Assembly: GCA_963708425.1 (NCBI GenBank)
Contig: OY970206.1
Span: 2,232,001 to 2,296,000 of the forward strand
Origin: JACMNW01 sp963708425
Lineage (GTDB): Bacteria > Pseudomonadota > Alphaproteobacteria > Rhodobacterales > Rhodobacteraceae
DNA length: 64,000 nt
Direction of reading: 5' to 3'
Shown: positions 42,976-52,215 of the stretch, piece by piece
Position numbering within the stretch: position 1 is the stretch's first letter
How the letters are laid out: each line of letters starts with the position of its first letter
Position numbers and translations under genes: made by a program
Notes under the pieces: generated by a model
The model's database searches: none
What the model was told of the DNA's origin: nothing
Seen by the model: only the letters and a program-made list of their open reading frames with translations

Positions 42976-44553
42976 ATGGCAAAGATCGCCTACATTCTTT
43001 TGTGCCACAAAGATCCTGAAGGGGTTATAGCGCAGGCCGAACGGCTGACCGCGACGGGTGATTTCATTGCCATTCACTTTGATGGTCGGGCCAAGGCAGC
43101 TGATTTTGACCGGATTCGCGCGGCACTTGCCAGCAACCCGTCTGTCACCTTTGCAAGGCGTCGTGTGAAATGTGGTTGGGGGGAATGGAGCCTGATCGCC
43201 GCCACCTTGCAGGCGGTGCGCGCGGCAATTGACGCGTTTCCGCGCGCCACGCATTTCTACATGCTGTCGGGCGATTGCATGCCGATCAAATCATCGGAAT
43301 ATGTGCACCAGTTTCTGGATCAGACCGAGGTTGACTACATCGAATGCTTCGATTTCTTCAATTCCGATTGGATCAAGACTGGCATCAAGGAAGAACGACT
43401 GATCTACCGGCATCTGTTCAATGAACGCAATCAAAAGCAGTTGTTCTATGCCTCGATGAACTTGCAAAAACGCATGGGTCTGACGCGGCAGGTGCCCGGC
43501 GATGTTCAGATGCAGATCGGCAGTCAGTGGTGGTGCCTACGTCGTCGCACGGTTGAGGCAGTGTTGGATTTCTGTACCAAACGGCCCGACGTGATGCGGT
43601 TTTTCCGCACCACATGGATCCCGGATGAGACGTTTTTTCAGACCGTTGTCGGCCATCTGGTGCCGGAGGCAGAGATCAGATCGCGCACACTGACGTTTCT
43701 GATGTTTTCCGATTATGGCATGCCAGTTAGCTTTTATGACGATCAGTATGACCTGCTGATCAGTCAGGACTATCTGTTCGCGCGCAAAATCTCGCCTGAG
43801 GCGACGGTGCTGAAGGACCGCTTGGGCAAGCTGTATGCTGCCGAAGGTGTGACGTTTACCATCTCGAACGAGGGGCGCGGTTTGCATCGGTTTATCACCG
43901 GGCGCGGGCGTATTGGTCGGCGGTTTGCGCCGCGGTTTTGGGAAACAGAAAGCAGTCTTGGCCGTGGGCGCACGCTGCTGATGGTGACGTGCAAGAAATG
44001 GCATGTGGCGAAGCGCTTGGTGGACCGGGTGCGCAAGGTGACCAATTTGCCGTGTGTCGATTATCTGTTCAACGAGGCGGATACCGAGCTGCCCGATCTT
44101 GGTGGCATCCAGACCACGTTGGAAAAGCGTACTCGTCACCGGCGGGCCGTGGTGCGGATGTTGTTTGATACGTGGGGGACGGATCGTCTGGTGATCTGCA
44201 TTGATCCGGCGAATGTTGATCTGATGCAGGATTTCTATTCGGACAAATCCGATGTGCGGTTGCTGGAAATTGAGTGTGAGTTCACCGATGAGTTCCTAAT
44301 TGGCCATGCCCGCAGGGTTGGTTTGGCGGGGGTGGCCACGCCGCAAGAAACCATCGACCGGCTGTTGCCGACGATTCGCTATGACGTGCGGTTTGAGTCC
44401 GACCGGTTGCACGATGCGAATTTCGAACAGTTTTTTGTCATGCGGCAGACCGCGAGTGTTGACGAAAACACCATTCCATTGGCGGCGTTTCTTGGTATTT
44501 CCGAAACGAAGGCGCGCGAGATTGCGGAAACCGACTACCTATTTGTGGATTGA
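42976..44553 (+). CDS. Core-2/I-branching-type glycosyltransferase with DUF5928-like C-terminus
   Basis: The 525-residue protein has a GT14-like N-terminal domain (IAYILLCHKDPEGV, VKCGWGEWSLIAATLQA, FYMLSGDCMPIK, QIGSQWWCLRRRTVEAVL, WIPDETFFQTVV), the pattern of beta-1,6-N-acetylglucosaminyltransferases. From about residue 320 follows a separate domain of the kind listed as DUF5928 in Rhodobacterales. It has no signal peptide, so it should act in the cytoplasm on a lipid-linked or activated glycan. The divergent sulfotransferase suggests a sulfated polysaccharide. Confidence 0.8.
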   Translation: MAKIAYILLCHKDPEGVIAQAERLTATGDFIAIHFDGRAKAADFDRIRAALASNPSVTFARRRVKCGWGEWSLIAATLQAVRAAIDAFPRATHFYMLSGDCMPIKSSEYVHQFLDQTEVDYIECFDFFNSDWIKTGIKEERLIYRHLFNERNQKQLFYASMNLQKRMGLTRQVPGDVQMQIGSQWWCLRRRTVEAVLDFCTKRPDVMRFFRTTWIPDETFFQTVVGHLVPEAEIRSRTLTFLMFSDYGMPVSFYDDQYDLLISQDYLFARKISPEATVLKDRLGKLYAAEGVTFTISNEGRGLHRFITGRGRIGRRFAPRFWETESSLGRGRTLLMVTCKKWHVAKRLVDRVRKVTNLPCVDYLFNEADTELPDLGGIQTTLEKRTRHRRAVVRMLFDTWGTDRLVICIDPANVDLMQDFYSDKSDVRLLEIECEFTDEFLIGHARRVGLAGVATPQETIDRLLPTIRYDVRFESDRLHDANFEQFFVMRQTASVDENTIPLAAFLGISETKAREIAETDYLFVD

Positions 44554-44556
44554 GCC

Positions 44557-44937
44557 ATGCACTATGCCTACGACCCCCAGAATGTCTTTGCGCGTATTCT
44601 GCGCGGCGAAATTCCGAATAAAACCGTGCTGGAAACGGCGCATACGCTGGCGTTTCACGATATTGGCCCGCAGGCGCCAGTGCATGTTTTGGTTATCCCG
44701 AAAGGGGCTTACGTGAACTTCGATCATTTTGCGGCCGAAGCTTCGGCCGAGGAGTTGGTGGACTTTCACCGAGCGGCGGCGCAGGTCGTCGCAGAGTTGG
44801 GCGTAGCGCCGGGCGATGGGGAAGCAGGTTATCGGACCATTTCAAATGCTGGCGATCACGGTCACCAAGAGGTGCCGCATTTCCATGTGCATATTCTTGC
44901 AGGCCGCCCGCTTGGGCCGATGCTGACGCGGGTTTGA
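44557..44937 (+). CDS. HIT-family nucleotide-binding protein
   Basis: The 126-residue protein is an Hint-type HIT hydrolase, which cleaves adenosine phosphoramidates. The triad HFHVH gives His108, His110 and His112 inside VPHFHVHILAGRPLG. The N-terminal FARILRGEIPNKTVLE and FHDIGPQAPVHVLVIPK are standard. It starts 3 bases after the glycosyltransferase stop, so it is probably co-transcribed, though a shared role is not implied. Confidence 0.92.
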   Translation: MHYAYDPQNVFARILRGEIPNKTVLETAHTLAFHDIGPQAPVHVLVIPKGAYVNFDHFAAEASAEELVDFHRAAAQVVAELGVAPGDGEAGYRTISNAGDHGHQEVPHFHVHILAGRPLGPMLTRV

Positions 44938-45024
44938 CGTTGCCCGCCTGACAAGAATGCGCAAAATTCGGGTCGCACGTTGACCAATGATTTTGCATGT
45001 TGCGGGGGCAAAAAGGAGATGCGC

Positions 45025-45492
45025 ATGACCATTCATTTCACCCCGATCCCGACGCCGATCGTGCGCGCGTATCAGGCAGGTGGCCTTGATGCCAACGGCC
45101 AAAAACCAGAGCGAAGCGTTTCGGACGGTGACGGCAACCCCTGCCGTCATTGCCTGAAGATGATCCCAAAAGGGGCGGGCATGCTGATCTTGGCACATCG
45201 CCCGTTCCCCGCGCCGCAACCCTATGCCGAACTGGGGCCGATTTTCCTGTGCGCTGATGCCTGTGATGCCCCAGTTGATAGTGCCGAAACGCCAGCAATG
45301 CTTGCGTCACCCGACTACATCGTTCGCGGTTACGGCGCGAATGATCGCATCGTTTACGGCACCGGTCGTGTGGTTCCGACCGATCAGATCGCGGCGCAGG
45401 CAAAGGCCAAATTTGCGGATCCGGACGTTGCATATGTGCATGTCAGATCAGCGCGTAACAACTGCTTTCAGGTCAGGATTGATCGCGGCTGA
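45025..45492 (+). CDS. DUF1203 family protein
   Basis: The 155-residue protein fits DUF1203: GNPCRHCLKMIPKGAGMLILAHRPFPAPQPYAELGPIFLCADAC, then PDYIVRGYGANDRIVYGTG and YVHVRSARNNCFQVRI at the end. Four or five cysteines near the N-terminus could bind metal. Function unknown. AAAAGGAG sits 6 bases before ATG 45025, so I used this start over 45019. Confidence 0.85.
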   Translation: MTIHFTPIPTPIVRAYQAGGLDANGQKPERSVSDGDGNPCRHCLKMIPKGAGMLILAHRPFPAPQPYAELGPIFLCADACDAPVDSAETPAMLASPDYIVRGYGANDRIVYGTGRVVPTDQIAAQAKAKFADPDVAYVHVRSARNNCFQVRIDRG

Positions 45493-45548
45493 ATGATAGG
45501 GCGAAGATCGCGCCCTGACGTTGGGACGGTTTTGGCCGCTGGCCTGAC

Positions 45549-45574
45549 ACTGCCGATGATACGATATCGGCAGT
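45549..45574. other. Hairpin in the convergent DUF1203-polA gap
   Basis: ACTGCCGAT (45549-45557) and ATCGGCAGT (45566-45574) form a perfect 9-bp stem with an 8-base loop. No T-run follows on either strand. It may still stabilise or end the two convergent transcripts. The rest of the 225-bp gap holds only a weak lipoprotein-like frame. Confidence 0.4.
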
Positions 45575-45717
45575 CCGTTGATCGCGTAGGGCCGGCGACG
45601 TCGCAGTTTTGACCCATTCCAGCGTGGCGCGCATGATATTTGGCCTATTGGCCTCGCAGCCTGTCATCGCGATACCAGCAAGCAGTGGCACGGTCAGATC
45701 GCCCCGCCTGTGGTATT

Positions 45718-48543
45718 TTAGTGCGCCTCGGCCCAGCTCTTGCCTTTCCCAGCCTCAACCGTCAGCTTGACGGACAGTTTCACCGCCGGGTCTGCGGCCC
45801 CTTCCATCACATCGCGGGCGATGGGGATCAGCGCTTCAACCGCATCTTCGGCAACTTCGAACAGCAATTCGTCATGCACTTGCAGCAGCATTTTGGCGTC
45901 GAGCCCGGCTATTGCGGCAGGCATCCGGATCATCGCGCGGCGGATCACGTCGGCGGCGGTGCCTTGGATGGGCGCATTTATGGCGGCGCGTTTGGCAAAG
46001 CCAGCCGTTGGGCCTTTGGCGTTAATCTCTGGTGTGTGGATTTTGCGACCAAACAGAGTTTGCACGTAACCTTCGGCTTTGGCAAAGGCAATGGTGGTTT
46101 CCATGTATTCCTTGATGCCGGGGAAGCGTTCGAAATAACGGTCTATAAAGCCCTGCGCCTCGGCCCGTGGGATACGCAAGTTGCGGGCGAGGCCAAAGCC
46201 GGAAATGCCGTAGATGACGCCGAAATTGATGGCTTTGGCTTGGCGGCGTACCATCGGGTCCATGCCTTCGATCGGCACGCCGAACATTTCGGATGCGGTC
46301 ATAGCGTGGATGTCGAGGCCGTCGCTAAACGCCTTCTTTAGCGCTGGAATATCGGCCACATGCGCCAGAATGCGCAGTTCGATCTGGCTGTAGTCAAGGC
46401 TGACCAGTAGCCGACCTTTGGGGGCTACAAACGCCTCGCGGATGCGGCGGCCTTCGTCAGACCGGATCGGGATATTCTGCAAGTTCGGGTCGGTTGATGC
46501 TAGACGGCCCGTAACCGCGCCGGTTATGGAATAGCTGGTGTGAACGCGGCCGGTTTCGGGGTGGATGTGGTCTTGCAGGGCGTCGGTGTAGGTTGATTTC
46601 AGCTTGGATAGCTGTCGCCAATCCAGTACGCGGCCCGGCAATTCATGTTCGGTCGCGAGGTCTTCCAGAACATCGGCACCGGTAGCATAGGCGCCGGTTT
46701 TGCCCTTTTCACCGCCCGGAAGCGACATTTTGTCGAACAGAATTTCGCCCAGTTGCTTTGGCGAGCCGACGTTGAATTTCTCACCCGCCATTTCGTGAAT
46801 TTCCGCTTCGAGCCCCGCCATTTTTTGGGCGAATGCGTTCGACATGCGCGACAGGGTATCGCGGTCTACCTGAATGCCAGCCATCTCCATGGCGGCCAGA
46901 ACTGGGACCAGCGGGCGTTCCAGAGCTTCGTAGACGGTTGTCACTTTGGCGCGGTGCAGGTCCGGCTTGAACGTCGCCCACAGGCGGAACGTCACGTCAG
47001 CATCTTCGGCGGCATACTTTACTGCCTCGTCAATCGGCACGCGGTCGAAGGTGACTGATGACTTGCCTGACCCAAGAAGAGATTTGATCGAGATCGGGAT
47101 ATGGCCAAGGTAACGTTCCGAAAGGGCGTCCATGCCGTGCAAATGCAGGCCCGCGTGCATGGCATAGGACATCAGCATGGTATCGTCGATTGGGGCGACA
47201 TTGATGCCGTGACGCGCAAAAATCTTTGCGTCGTATTTCATGTTCTGGCCGATTTTCAGGATGGCGGCGTCTTCCAGCACAGACTTCAGCAGAGCAATCG
47301 CATCATCCAGCGGTATTTGGTCTGGGCTTAGCTCGGTGGAGCCAAACAGATCACCGCCCCCTTGCTTGTGGCCAAGTGGGATGTAGCAGGCGTTGCCCGC
47401 CTCGACACACAGCGAAATCCCCACCAGGTCGGCGCGCATTTCATCAAGGCTTGTGGTTTCGGTATCGATAGCGACATGGCCGCGATCACGAATGGTGGTA
47501 ATCCAGCGGGTTAGCGCGTCTGTGTCGCGCACAGCCTCATAGCCCGCATGATCGAAAGGCAGGTCGGCGGCGTGAAAACTATTCGTACGAATAGTTTTGG
47601 CTTCACCGCTTGCTTGGCTTTCAATCACAATGGTTTCTGATTGCAGCAGGACGGGCACCTTTAGGCTTTCGGCAACCCGTTTGGTCAGGGTGCGAAATTC
47701 CATCGTATTCAGGAATGCCATCAACGCCTCGGGCTCTGGTAGTTTCACCTCAAGGCTTTCCAGTGTGAAATCCAAAGGGGTTTCGCAATCCAGCGCTACC
47801 AGCCGTTTTGAAATGCGGATCTGATCGGCGTTATCCACCAACGCCTCGCGCCGTTTGGGTTGCGGGATTTCACCCGCCCGCGCCAGCAGCGTTTCCAGAT
47901 CGCCAAATTCCTGGATCAGCAGGGCAGCGGTCTTGATGCCAATGCCGGGCGCACCGGGCACGTTGTCGACCGAATCCCCAGCCAACGATTGCACATCAAC
48001 CACGCGGTTCGGGGCAACGCCGAATTTCTCGAACACCTCATCCGGCCCGATGCGTTTGTTCTTCATCGGGTCGAACATTTCGACGCCGTCACCAACCAGC
48101 TGCATCAGGTCTTTGTCGGACGAAATGATGGTCACGGCCCCGCCGGCATCGCGCGCGCGGCAGGATAGGGTCGCGATGATATCGTCGGCCTCGAACCCTT
48201 CGGTTTCGATACAGGCGATGTTGAAGGCGCGGGTCGCGTCGCGGGTCAGCGGAAATTGCGGACGCAGGTCTTCCGGCAATTCGGGGCGGTTGGCTTTGTA
48301 GGCGGGGAAGATGTCATTGCGGAAGGTTTTCGAGGAATGATCGAAAATCACCGCGACGTGCGTTGGCGCATCGCCGGATTTGTTGCCTTCCAGATAACGG
48401 AACAGGATGTTGCAAAACCCAGCCACCGCCCCCACCGGTAGCCCATCAGATTTGCGCGTAAGTGGTGGCAAAGCGTGATAGGCGCGGAAGATATAGGCCG
48501 AACCGTCGATCAGATGCAGGTGATGGCCTTTGCCGAATGTCAT
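45718..48543 (-). CDS. polA: DNA polymerase I
   Basis: The 941-residue enzyme has all three domains. The 5'-3' nuclease (1-290) shows LIDGSAYIFRAYHALPPL, EADDIIATL, SSDKDLMQL and the helix-hairpin GAPGIGIKTAALLI. The 3'-5' proofreading domain is intact, with AIDTETTSL and NMKYDAKIFARHG. The polymerase has DYSQIELRILAHV, RRQAKAINFGVIYG and QVHDELLFEV. GGAGA precedes ATG 48543. It ends the minus-strand run DUF1285-hyi-zinc finger-polA. Confidence 0.97.
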   Translation of the reverse strand: MTFGKGHHLHLIDGSAYIFRAYHALPPLTRKSDGLPVGAVAGFCNILFRYLEGNKSGDAPTHVAVIFDHSSKTFRNDIFPAYKANRPELPEDLRPQFPLTRDATRAFNIACIETEGFEADDIIATLSCRARDAGGAVTIISSDKDLMQLVGDGVEMFDPMKNKRIGPDEVFEKFGVAPNRVVDVQSLAGDSVDNVPGAPGIGIKTAALLIQEFGDLETLLARAGEIPQPKRREALVDNADQIRISKRLVALDCETPLDFTLESLEVKLPEPEALMAFLNTMEFRTLTKRVAESLKVPVLLQSETIVIESQASGEAKTIRTNSFHAADLPFDHAGYEAVRDTDALTRWITTIRDRGHVAIDTETTSLDEMRADLVGISLCVEAGNACYIPLGHKQGGGDLFGSTELSPDQIPLDDAIALLKSVLEDAAILKIGQNMKYDAKIFARHGINVAPIDDTMLMSYAMHAGLHLHGMDALSERYLGHIPISIKSLLGSGKSSVTFDRVPIDEAVKYAAEDADVTFRLWATFKPDLHRAKVTTVYEALERPLVPVLAAMEMAGIQVDRDTLSRMSNAFAQKMAGLEAEIHEMAGEKFNVGSPKQLGEILFDKMSLPGGEKGKTGAYATGADVLEDLATEHELPGRVLDWRQLSKLKSTYTDALQDHIHPETGRVHTSYSITGAVTGRLASTDPNLQNIPIRSDEGRRIREAFVAPKGRLLVSLDYSQIELRILAHVADIPALKKAFSDGLDIHAMTASEMFGVPIEGMDPMVRRQAKAINFGVIYGISGFGLARNLRIPRAEAQGFIDRYFERFPGIKEYMETTIAFAKAEGYVQTLFGRKIHTPEINAKGPTAGFAKRAAINAPIQGTAADVIRRAMIRMPAAIAGLDAKMLLQVHDELLFEVAEDAVEALIPIARDVMEGAADPAVKLSVKLTVEAGKGKSWAEAH

Positions 48544-48633
48544 CGCAAATTCTCCTGCAGCTGTTGGCTTGGCCTGACGGCGCTGATCGCTTACCGAAGA
48601 TGGGCGGAAACAAACCGATTAGGCACCTGATGC

Positions 48634-48819
48634 CTAATGATCATCATGGGCGTGTGCCCGGTCAATTTCGTAGCGTTTGTCACAATAGCCGCATTCGACC
48701 CAGCCGCGATCTTGCGGGATCGTCAGCCAAACGCGCGGATGGCCAAGTGCGCCCTCGCCACCATCACAGGCAACCTTCCACGTGGTGACAACTTCGGTTT
48801 CTGGGGCAGCATTTGGCAT
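48634..48819 (-). CDS. Small zinc-finger protein (zf-CHCC, NDUFS6-like)
   Basis: The 61-residue protein has the CHCC zinc ligands Cys18, His27, Cys43 and Cys46 (ACDGGEGALGHPRVWL and VECGYCDKRY). This fold matches the accessory complex I subunit NDUFS6 and its alphaproteobacterial relatives; a complex I role here is inferred from family only. AAGGA precedes ATG 48819. It sits between hyi and polA on the same strand. Confidence 0.85.
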   Translation of the reverse strand: MPNAAPETEVVTTWKVACDGGEGALGHPRVWLTIPQDRGWVECGYCDKRYEIDRAHAHDDH

Positions 48820-48901
48820 GTCGGGGAATCCTTGGCGCAGGGCGTTTGGCACATTCTAGCGATTGGGCAACAGGGGGCAAGGGCGGCGTCTGCCTGAACG
48901 A

Positions 48902-49678
48902 TCAGCTGCCCATTGGTTGCGCGCGGCCTTTCAGCGCCCCAAGCCAAGCCAAACCTTGCAGCGTCTGGCGCGCGGGGCGATATTCGGCGGCAATCCAGCC
49001 TTGATAGCCCATCTGATCCAGATCAGAGCATAGGCCGGTTAGATCGAAACCGCCACCGCCCGGCTCCGTCCTAGTGACCAGACCCGAGATCTGCACATGG
49101 TTTACGCGGTTCCGGTGCTTTGCCCAAACCGCATCGGCATCGCCGTGCAGGCGGGCTGCGTGCCACAGATCGAACTGCAAACCCAGTTTCGGAATGGCCA
49201 GATCGTCGATCAACCGGGCGGCCTGATCGAAATCGTTCAGGAAATAACCCGGCATGTCGACCGGGTTCAGCGGTTCAATCGTGAGGCCAAGATCTGGGGC
49301 CTGCGCCGCTGCCCATGCCAAGTTCTCGCAGTAGGTTTGCTCGGCTACCGGGCCACGGGCAATGCCCGCCATTACATGCACGCGTTCGGCACCTAGCCGT
49401 GCTGCCAGATCTGCGGCTTTCAAAAAACTGGTGCGAAACCGCGACTCGCCGCCCGGAACGGCGGCATGTCCTCGTTCGCCCGCAACCCAATCGCCCGGCG
49501 GCGTGTTGATCAGTGCAAGCGGAATGCCTGAAAGTGCCGCCTCCCAATCCTTGGCGGAATGATCATAGGGAAACAGCACTTCGACGCCGTCAAAGCCTGC
49601 GTTATGGGCATGCCGTGGCCGCGACAGCATCGCCGCCTCGTTGAACATCATGGTTAGGTTAGCGGCAAAGCGCGGCAT
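48902..49678 (-). CDS. hyi: Hydroxypyruvate isomerase
   Basis: The 258-residue TIM-barrel enzyme interconverts hydroxypyruvate and tartronate semialdehyde in glyoxylate use. Typical parts are MPRFAANLTMMFNE, GFDGVEVLFPYDHSA, LINTPPGDW, LTIEPLNPVDMPGYFL with a catalytic Glu, and AAEYRPA with the second. The start at 49678 overlaps the DUF1285 stop (TGATG). It fits the glcDEF genes 8 kb away, since both handle two-carbon acids. Confidence 0.87.
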   Translation of the reverse strand: MPRFAANLTMMFNEAAMLSRPRHAHNAGFDGVEVLFPYDHSAKDWEAALSGIPLALINTPPGDWVAGERGHAAVPGGESRFRTSFLKAADLAARLGAERVHVMAGIARGPVAEQTYCENLAWAAAQAPDLGLTIEPLNPVDMPGYFLNDFDQAARLIDDLAIPKLGLQFDLWHAARLHGDADAVWAKHRNRVNHVQISGLVTRTEPGGGGFDLTGLCSDLDQMGYQGWIAAEYRPARQTLQGLAWLGALKGRAQPMGS

Positions 49679-50277
49679 CAGATAAGCTCTTCTGACGGAA
49701 TGATTGGAAAGAATACGTTGTCTGACCACAGACCGAACCAGCTGGCCCCGTCAGATCGTTCGTGCTGGCACAGATCAATGAGCCGATAGAAGGACTTGCG
49801 ATCGATAAGAGCCTCCAGATTGGCACGGATCAGTATATAGGGCGACGGTTCGCCTGTCGTGGCATCACGCAGAACCCTAAGCGGATGCGCCGGGCCAGCA
49901 ACAGCTGTATCGCCGACTTGGGTGGTAAATGTCACGCACTGGTTGTGCCCGGTGCCGGTAGTTTCGAAATCTATGGCCACAAAAGGCGCGTCATCCACCT
50001 TAATGCCGACCTTTTCCACCGGGGTAACAAGAAAATAGGCGTCACCTTCGCGTTTAGTGATGGATGAAAACAACTTGACCAGCCCCGGCCTGCCAATTGG
50101 TGTGCCTTGATAGAACCATGTGCCATCGCGCGCGATCCGCATGTCGATGTCGCCGCAAAACGGCGGATTCCATAGATGCAGCGGTGGTGGGCCTTTGCCT
50201 GCGGCCTTTTGTGCCGACGCAAGCAGGCTTTCCGCCGAAGGTTTCACGATCATTTGTCCGCTTTTGCCTTTTGTCAT
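49678..50277 (-). CDS. DUF1285 family protein
   Basis: The 199-residue protein fits DUF1285: LHLWNPPFCGDIDMRIARDGTWFYQGTPIGRPGLVKLFSSI, KREGDAYFLVTPVEKVGI, NLEALIDRKSFYRLID and SWFGLWSDNVFFPI. The fold is known from structural genomics, the function is not. ATG 50277 was used; ATG 50253 is in frame. It starts the operon with hyi and is divergent from moxR by 58 bp. Confidence 0.87.
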   Translation of the reverse strand: MTKGKSGQMIVKPSAESLLASAQKAAGKGPPPLHLWNPPFCGDIDMRIARDGTWFYQGTPIGRPGLVKLFSSITKREGDAYFLVTPVEKVGIKVDDAPFVAIDFETTGTGHNQCVTFTTQVGDTAVAGPAHPLRVLRDATTGEPSPYILIRANLEALIDRKSFYRLIDLCQHERSDGASWFGLWSDNVFFPIIPSEELI

Positions 50278-50335
50278 TTGTGCCGGGCGTTAAGTTTCGT
50301 TCTAATACCTATATATATGTTGAAGGAGCATTGTC

Positions 50336-51340
50336 ATGGCCGATACCGCAACCTTGATCGCCGAGATCGAAACCCTCGGGGATCGGCTGGCAGAGGCTAA
50401 GGTCAGCATCAACCACCGTTTCATTGGGCAGGAGAAGGTTGTCGATCTGGTGCTGGGCGCGTTGTTGTGCGGCGGACATGCGCTTTTGGTGGGTCTTCCC
50501 GGCCTTGGCAAAACCCGGCTGGTGGATACGCTGTCAACGGTGATGGGGCTGAAAGGCAGCCGCATTCAGTTTACGCCAGACCTTATGCCAGCGGATATTC
50601 TTGGCTCGGAGGTGCTGGATACTGGGCCGGATGGCAGCCGTGCATTCCGGTTCATCGAAGGCCCGGTGTTTTGCCAGTTGCTGATGGCCGATGAGATCAA
50701 CCGCGCCAGCCCGCGAACGCAATCTGCGTTATTGCAGGCCATGCAAGAACAAGAGGTTACAATTGCAGGGCAGCATCGCCCGCTTGGCCGCCCATTCCAT
50801 GTGTTGGCGACGCAAAACCCAATTGAACAAGAAGGGACCTACCCGCTGCCCGAAGCGCAACTCGACCGGTTCTTGGTGCAGGTTGATGTCGATTACCCGA
50901 CGCGCGCGACGGAACGCGATATCTTGATTGCGACGACCGGGGCCGAAGATGCCGCGGTGCATCAGGTGTTTGCTGCCGATGAATTGTTAGCGGCACAAGC
51001 CGTGCTGCGCCGGATGCCCGTCGGTGACAAAGTGGTTGAAGCGATCCTTGATCTGGTGCGCGCCTGTCGGCCCGGCGAGCCTGAAGGTGCGGCGCTTGAG
51101 GGGATGCTGAGCTGGGGGCCGGGACCACGCGCGGCGCAGGCGCTGATGCTGACGGTACGGGCGCGGGCGTTGCTGGATGGTCGCTTGGCACCTTCGGTTG
51201 CGGATGTTGCAGCGCTTGCCCGACCCGCACTCTCGCATCGTATGTCACTGTCTTTCGCGGCCCGCGCGCGGGGTGAAACGCTGCACGGCATCATCGACCG
51301 CGTGTCATCACGCGTTTTAGGTCTTGAGACGGCTGCATGA
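50336..51340 (+). CDS. MoxR-family AAA+ ATPase
   Basis: The 334-residue ATPase has Walker A GLPGLGKT, Walker B LLMADEINRASPRTQSALLQAMQE, sensor 1 LATQNPIEQEGTYPLPEAQLDRF and a C-terminal lid. MoxR proteins act as chaperones with DUF58 and VWA-type partners. AAGGAG precedes ATG 50336. It heads a four-gene operon with 4-bp or TGATG overlaps throughout. Confidence 0.92.
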   Translation: MADTATLIAEIETLGDRLAEAKVSINHRFIGQEKVVDLVLGALLCGGHALLVGLPGLGKTRLVDTLSTVMGLKGSRIQFTPDLMPADILGSEVLDTGPDGSRAFRFIEGPVFCQLLMADEINRASPRTQSALLQAMQEQEVTIAGQHRPLGRPFHVLATQNPIEQEGTYPLPEAQLDRFLVQVDVDYPTRATERDILIATTGAEDAAVHQVFAADELLAAQAVLRRMPVGDKVVEAILDLVRACRPGEPEGAALEGMLSWGPGPRAAQALMLTVRARALLDGRLAPSVADVAALARPALSHRMSLSFAARARGETLHGIIDRVSSRVLGLETAA

Positions 51341-52215
51341 CGCTGGCCGAAGCCCCCCTTCGACCCCGGGCCGAAGCACTTGGTCAATCGCTGCCACCAC
51401 TGCTGGCGTCAGCCGAACATTTGGCATCGACCGTTATGCTTGGGGAACATGGCCGACGTCGTTCGGGCATGGGAGATGAGTTTTGGCAGTACCGCCCCGC
51501 CCATGCGGGGGATCCGGCGCGGCTGATTGATTGGCGCAGATCGGCGCGGTCGGACGCACATTTCGTGCGTGAACGCGAATGGCAGGCGGCGCAATCGGTG
51601 TCGCTTTGGGTGGACCCTTCAAAATCCATGCAGTTTTCCGGGGATAAATCGCGCGCACCAAAGGCCGACAGGGCGCAGTTGCTGGCTTTGGCGATAGCGG
51701 TTCTGCTGTTGCGTGGTGGTGAAAGGGTTGGTCTTGCAGGCGATGCCGCGCCGCCAAGGTCCGGTCGGGCGCAGCTATTGCGGCTGGCGACATTGCTGCA
51801 GGCTGCGCAAGCGTCCGATGACTATGGCCGCCCCAATGCGCAGGGTTTGATCTCACATGGGCGCGCGGTGTTCTTGTCTGATTTTCTGGGCGATATTGCC
51901 GGGGTCGAGGACGGTTTGGCGCGGGCCGCCGATAAGGGCGTGCGCGGGGCGCTGATCCAGATCCTTGATCCGGCGGAAGAGGATTTTCCGTTTGATGGCC
52001 GGACGATTTTTCAATCCATGGGGGGCAGTCTAAGCCACGAAACCCTGCGTGCGGGTGATTTGCGCAGCCGCTATCTGGCGCGGCTGGCCGAACGCAAAGA
52101 TCGGCTGCAGTCGCTGGCGCGCGCTACCGGGTGGCATTACGACTGCCATCATACCGGAACCGCTGCATTGCCAGCTTTGCTATGGGCGTACCGCGCGCTG
52201 GAGGATCGGCGCTGA
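51337..52215 (+). CDS. DUF58 domain protein
   Basis: The 292-residue protein has the DUF58 core: GRRRSGMGDEFWQYRPAHAGDPARLIDWRRSARSDAHFVREREW, followed by a VWA-like fold (SVSLWVDPSKSMQFSG, FLSDFLGD). It lacks membrane helices, unlike some family members. DUF58 proteins are partners of MoxR. The start overlaps moxR by ATGA. Confidence 0.9.
   Translation: MTLAEAPLRPRAEALGQSLPPLLASAEHLASTVMLGEHGRRRSGMGDEFWQYRPAHAGDPARLIDWRRSARSDAHFVREREWQAAQSVSLWVDPSKSMQFSGDKSRAPKADRAQLLALAIAVLLLRGGERVGLAGDAAPPRSGRAQLLRLATLLQAAQASDDYGRPNAQGLISHGRAVFLSDFLGDIAGVEDGLARAADKGVRGALIQILDPAEEDFPFDGRTIFQSMGGSLSHETLRAGDLRSRYLARLAERKDRLQSLARATGWHYDCHHTGTAALPALLWAYRALEDRR

Noticed and set aside
44966..44988. A third ATTGGT-N11-ACCAAT-like site upstream of DUF1203 (ATTCGG and ACCAAT)
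   Set aside because: The left arm matches at only 4 of 6 positions and the GAA/TTA flanks are absent, so chance is likely.
45493..45691. A 72-codon minus-strand frame after polA resembling a lipoprotein (LLAGIAMTGC)
   Set aside because: It would start with GTG without a ribosome site, overlaps the DUF1203 end, and spans the hairpin at 45549-45574. The lipobox likeness may be chance. Conservation analysis would decide.
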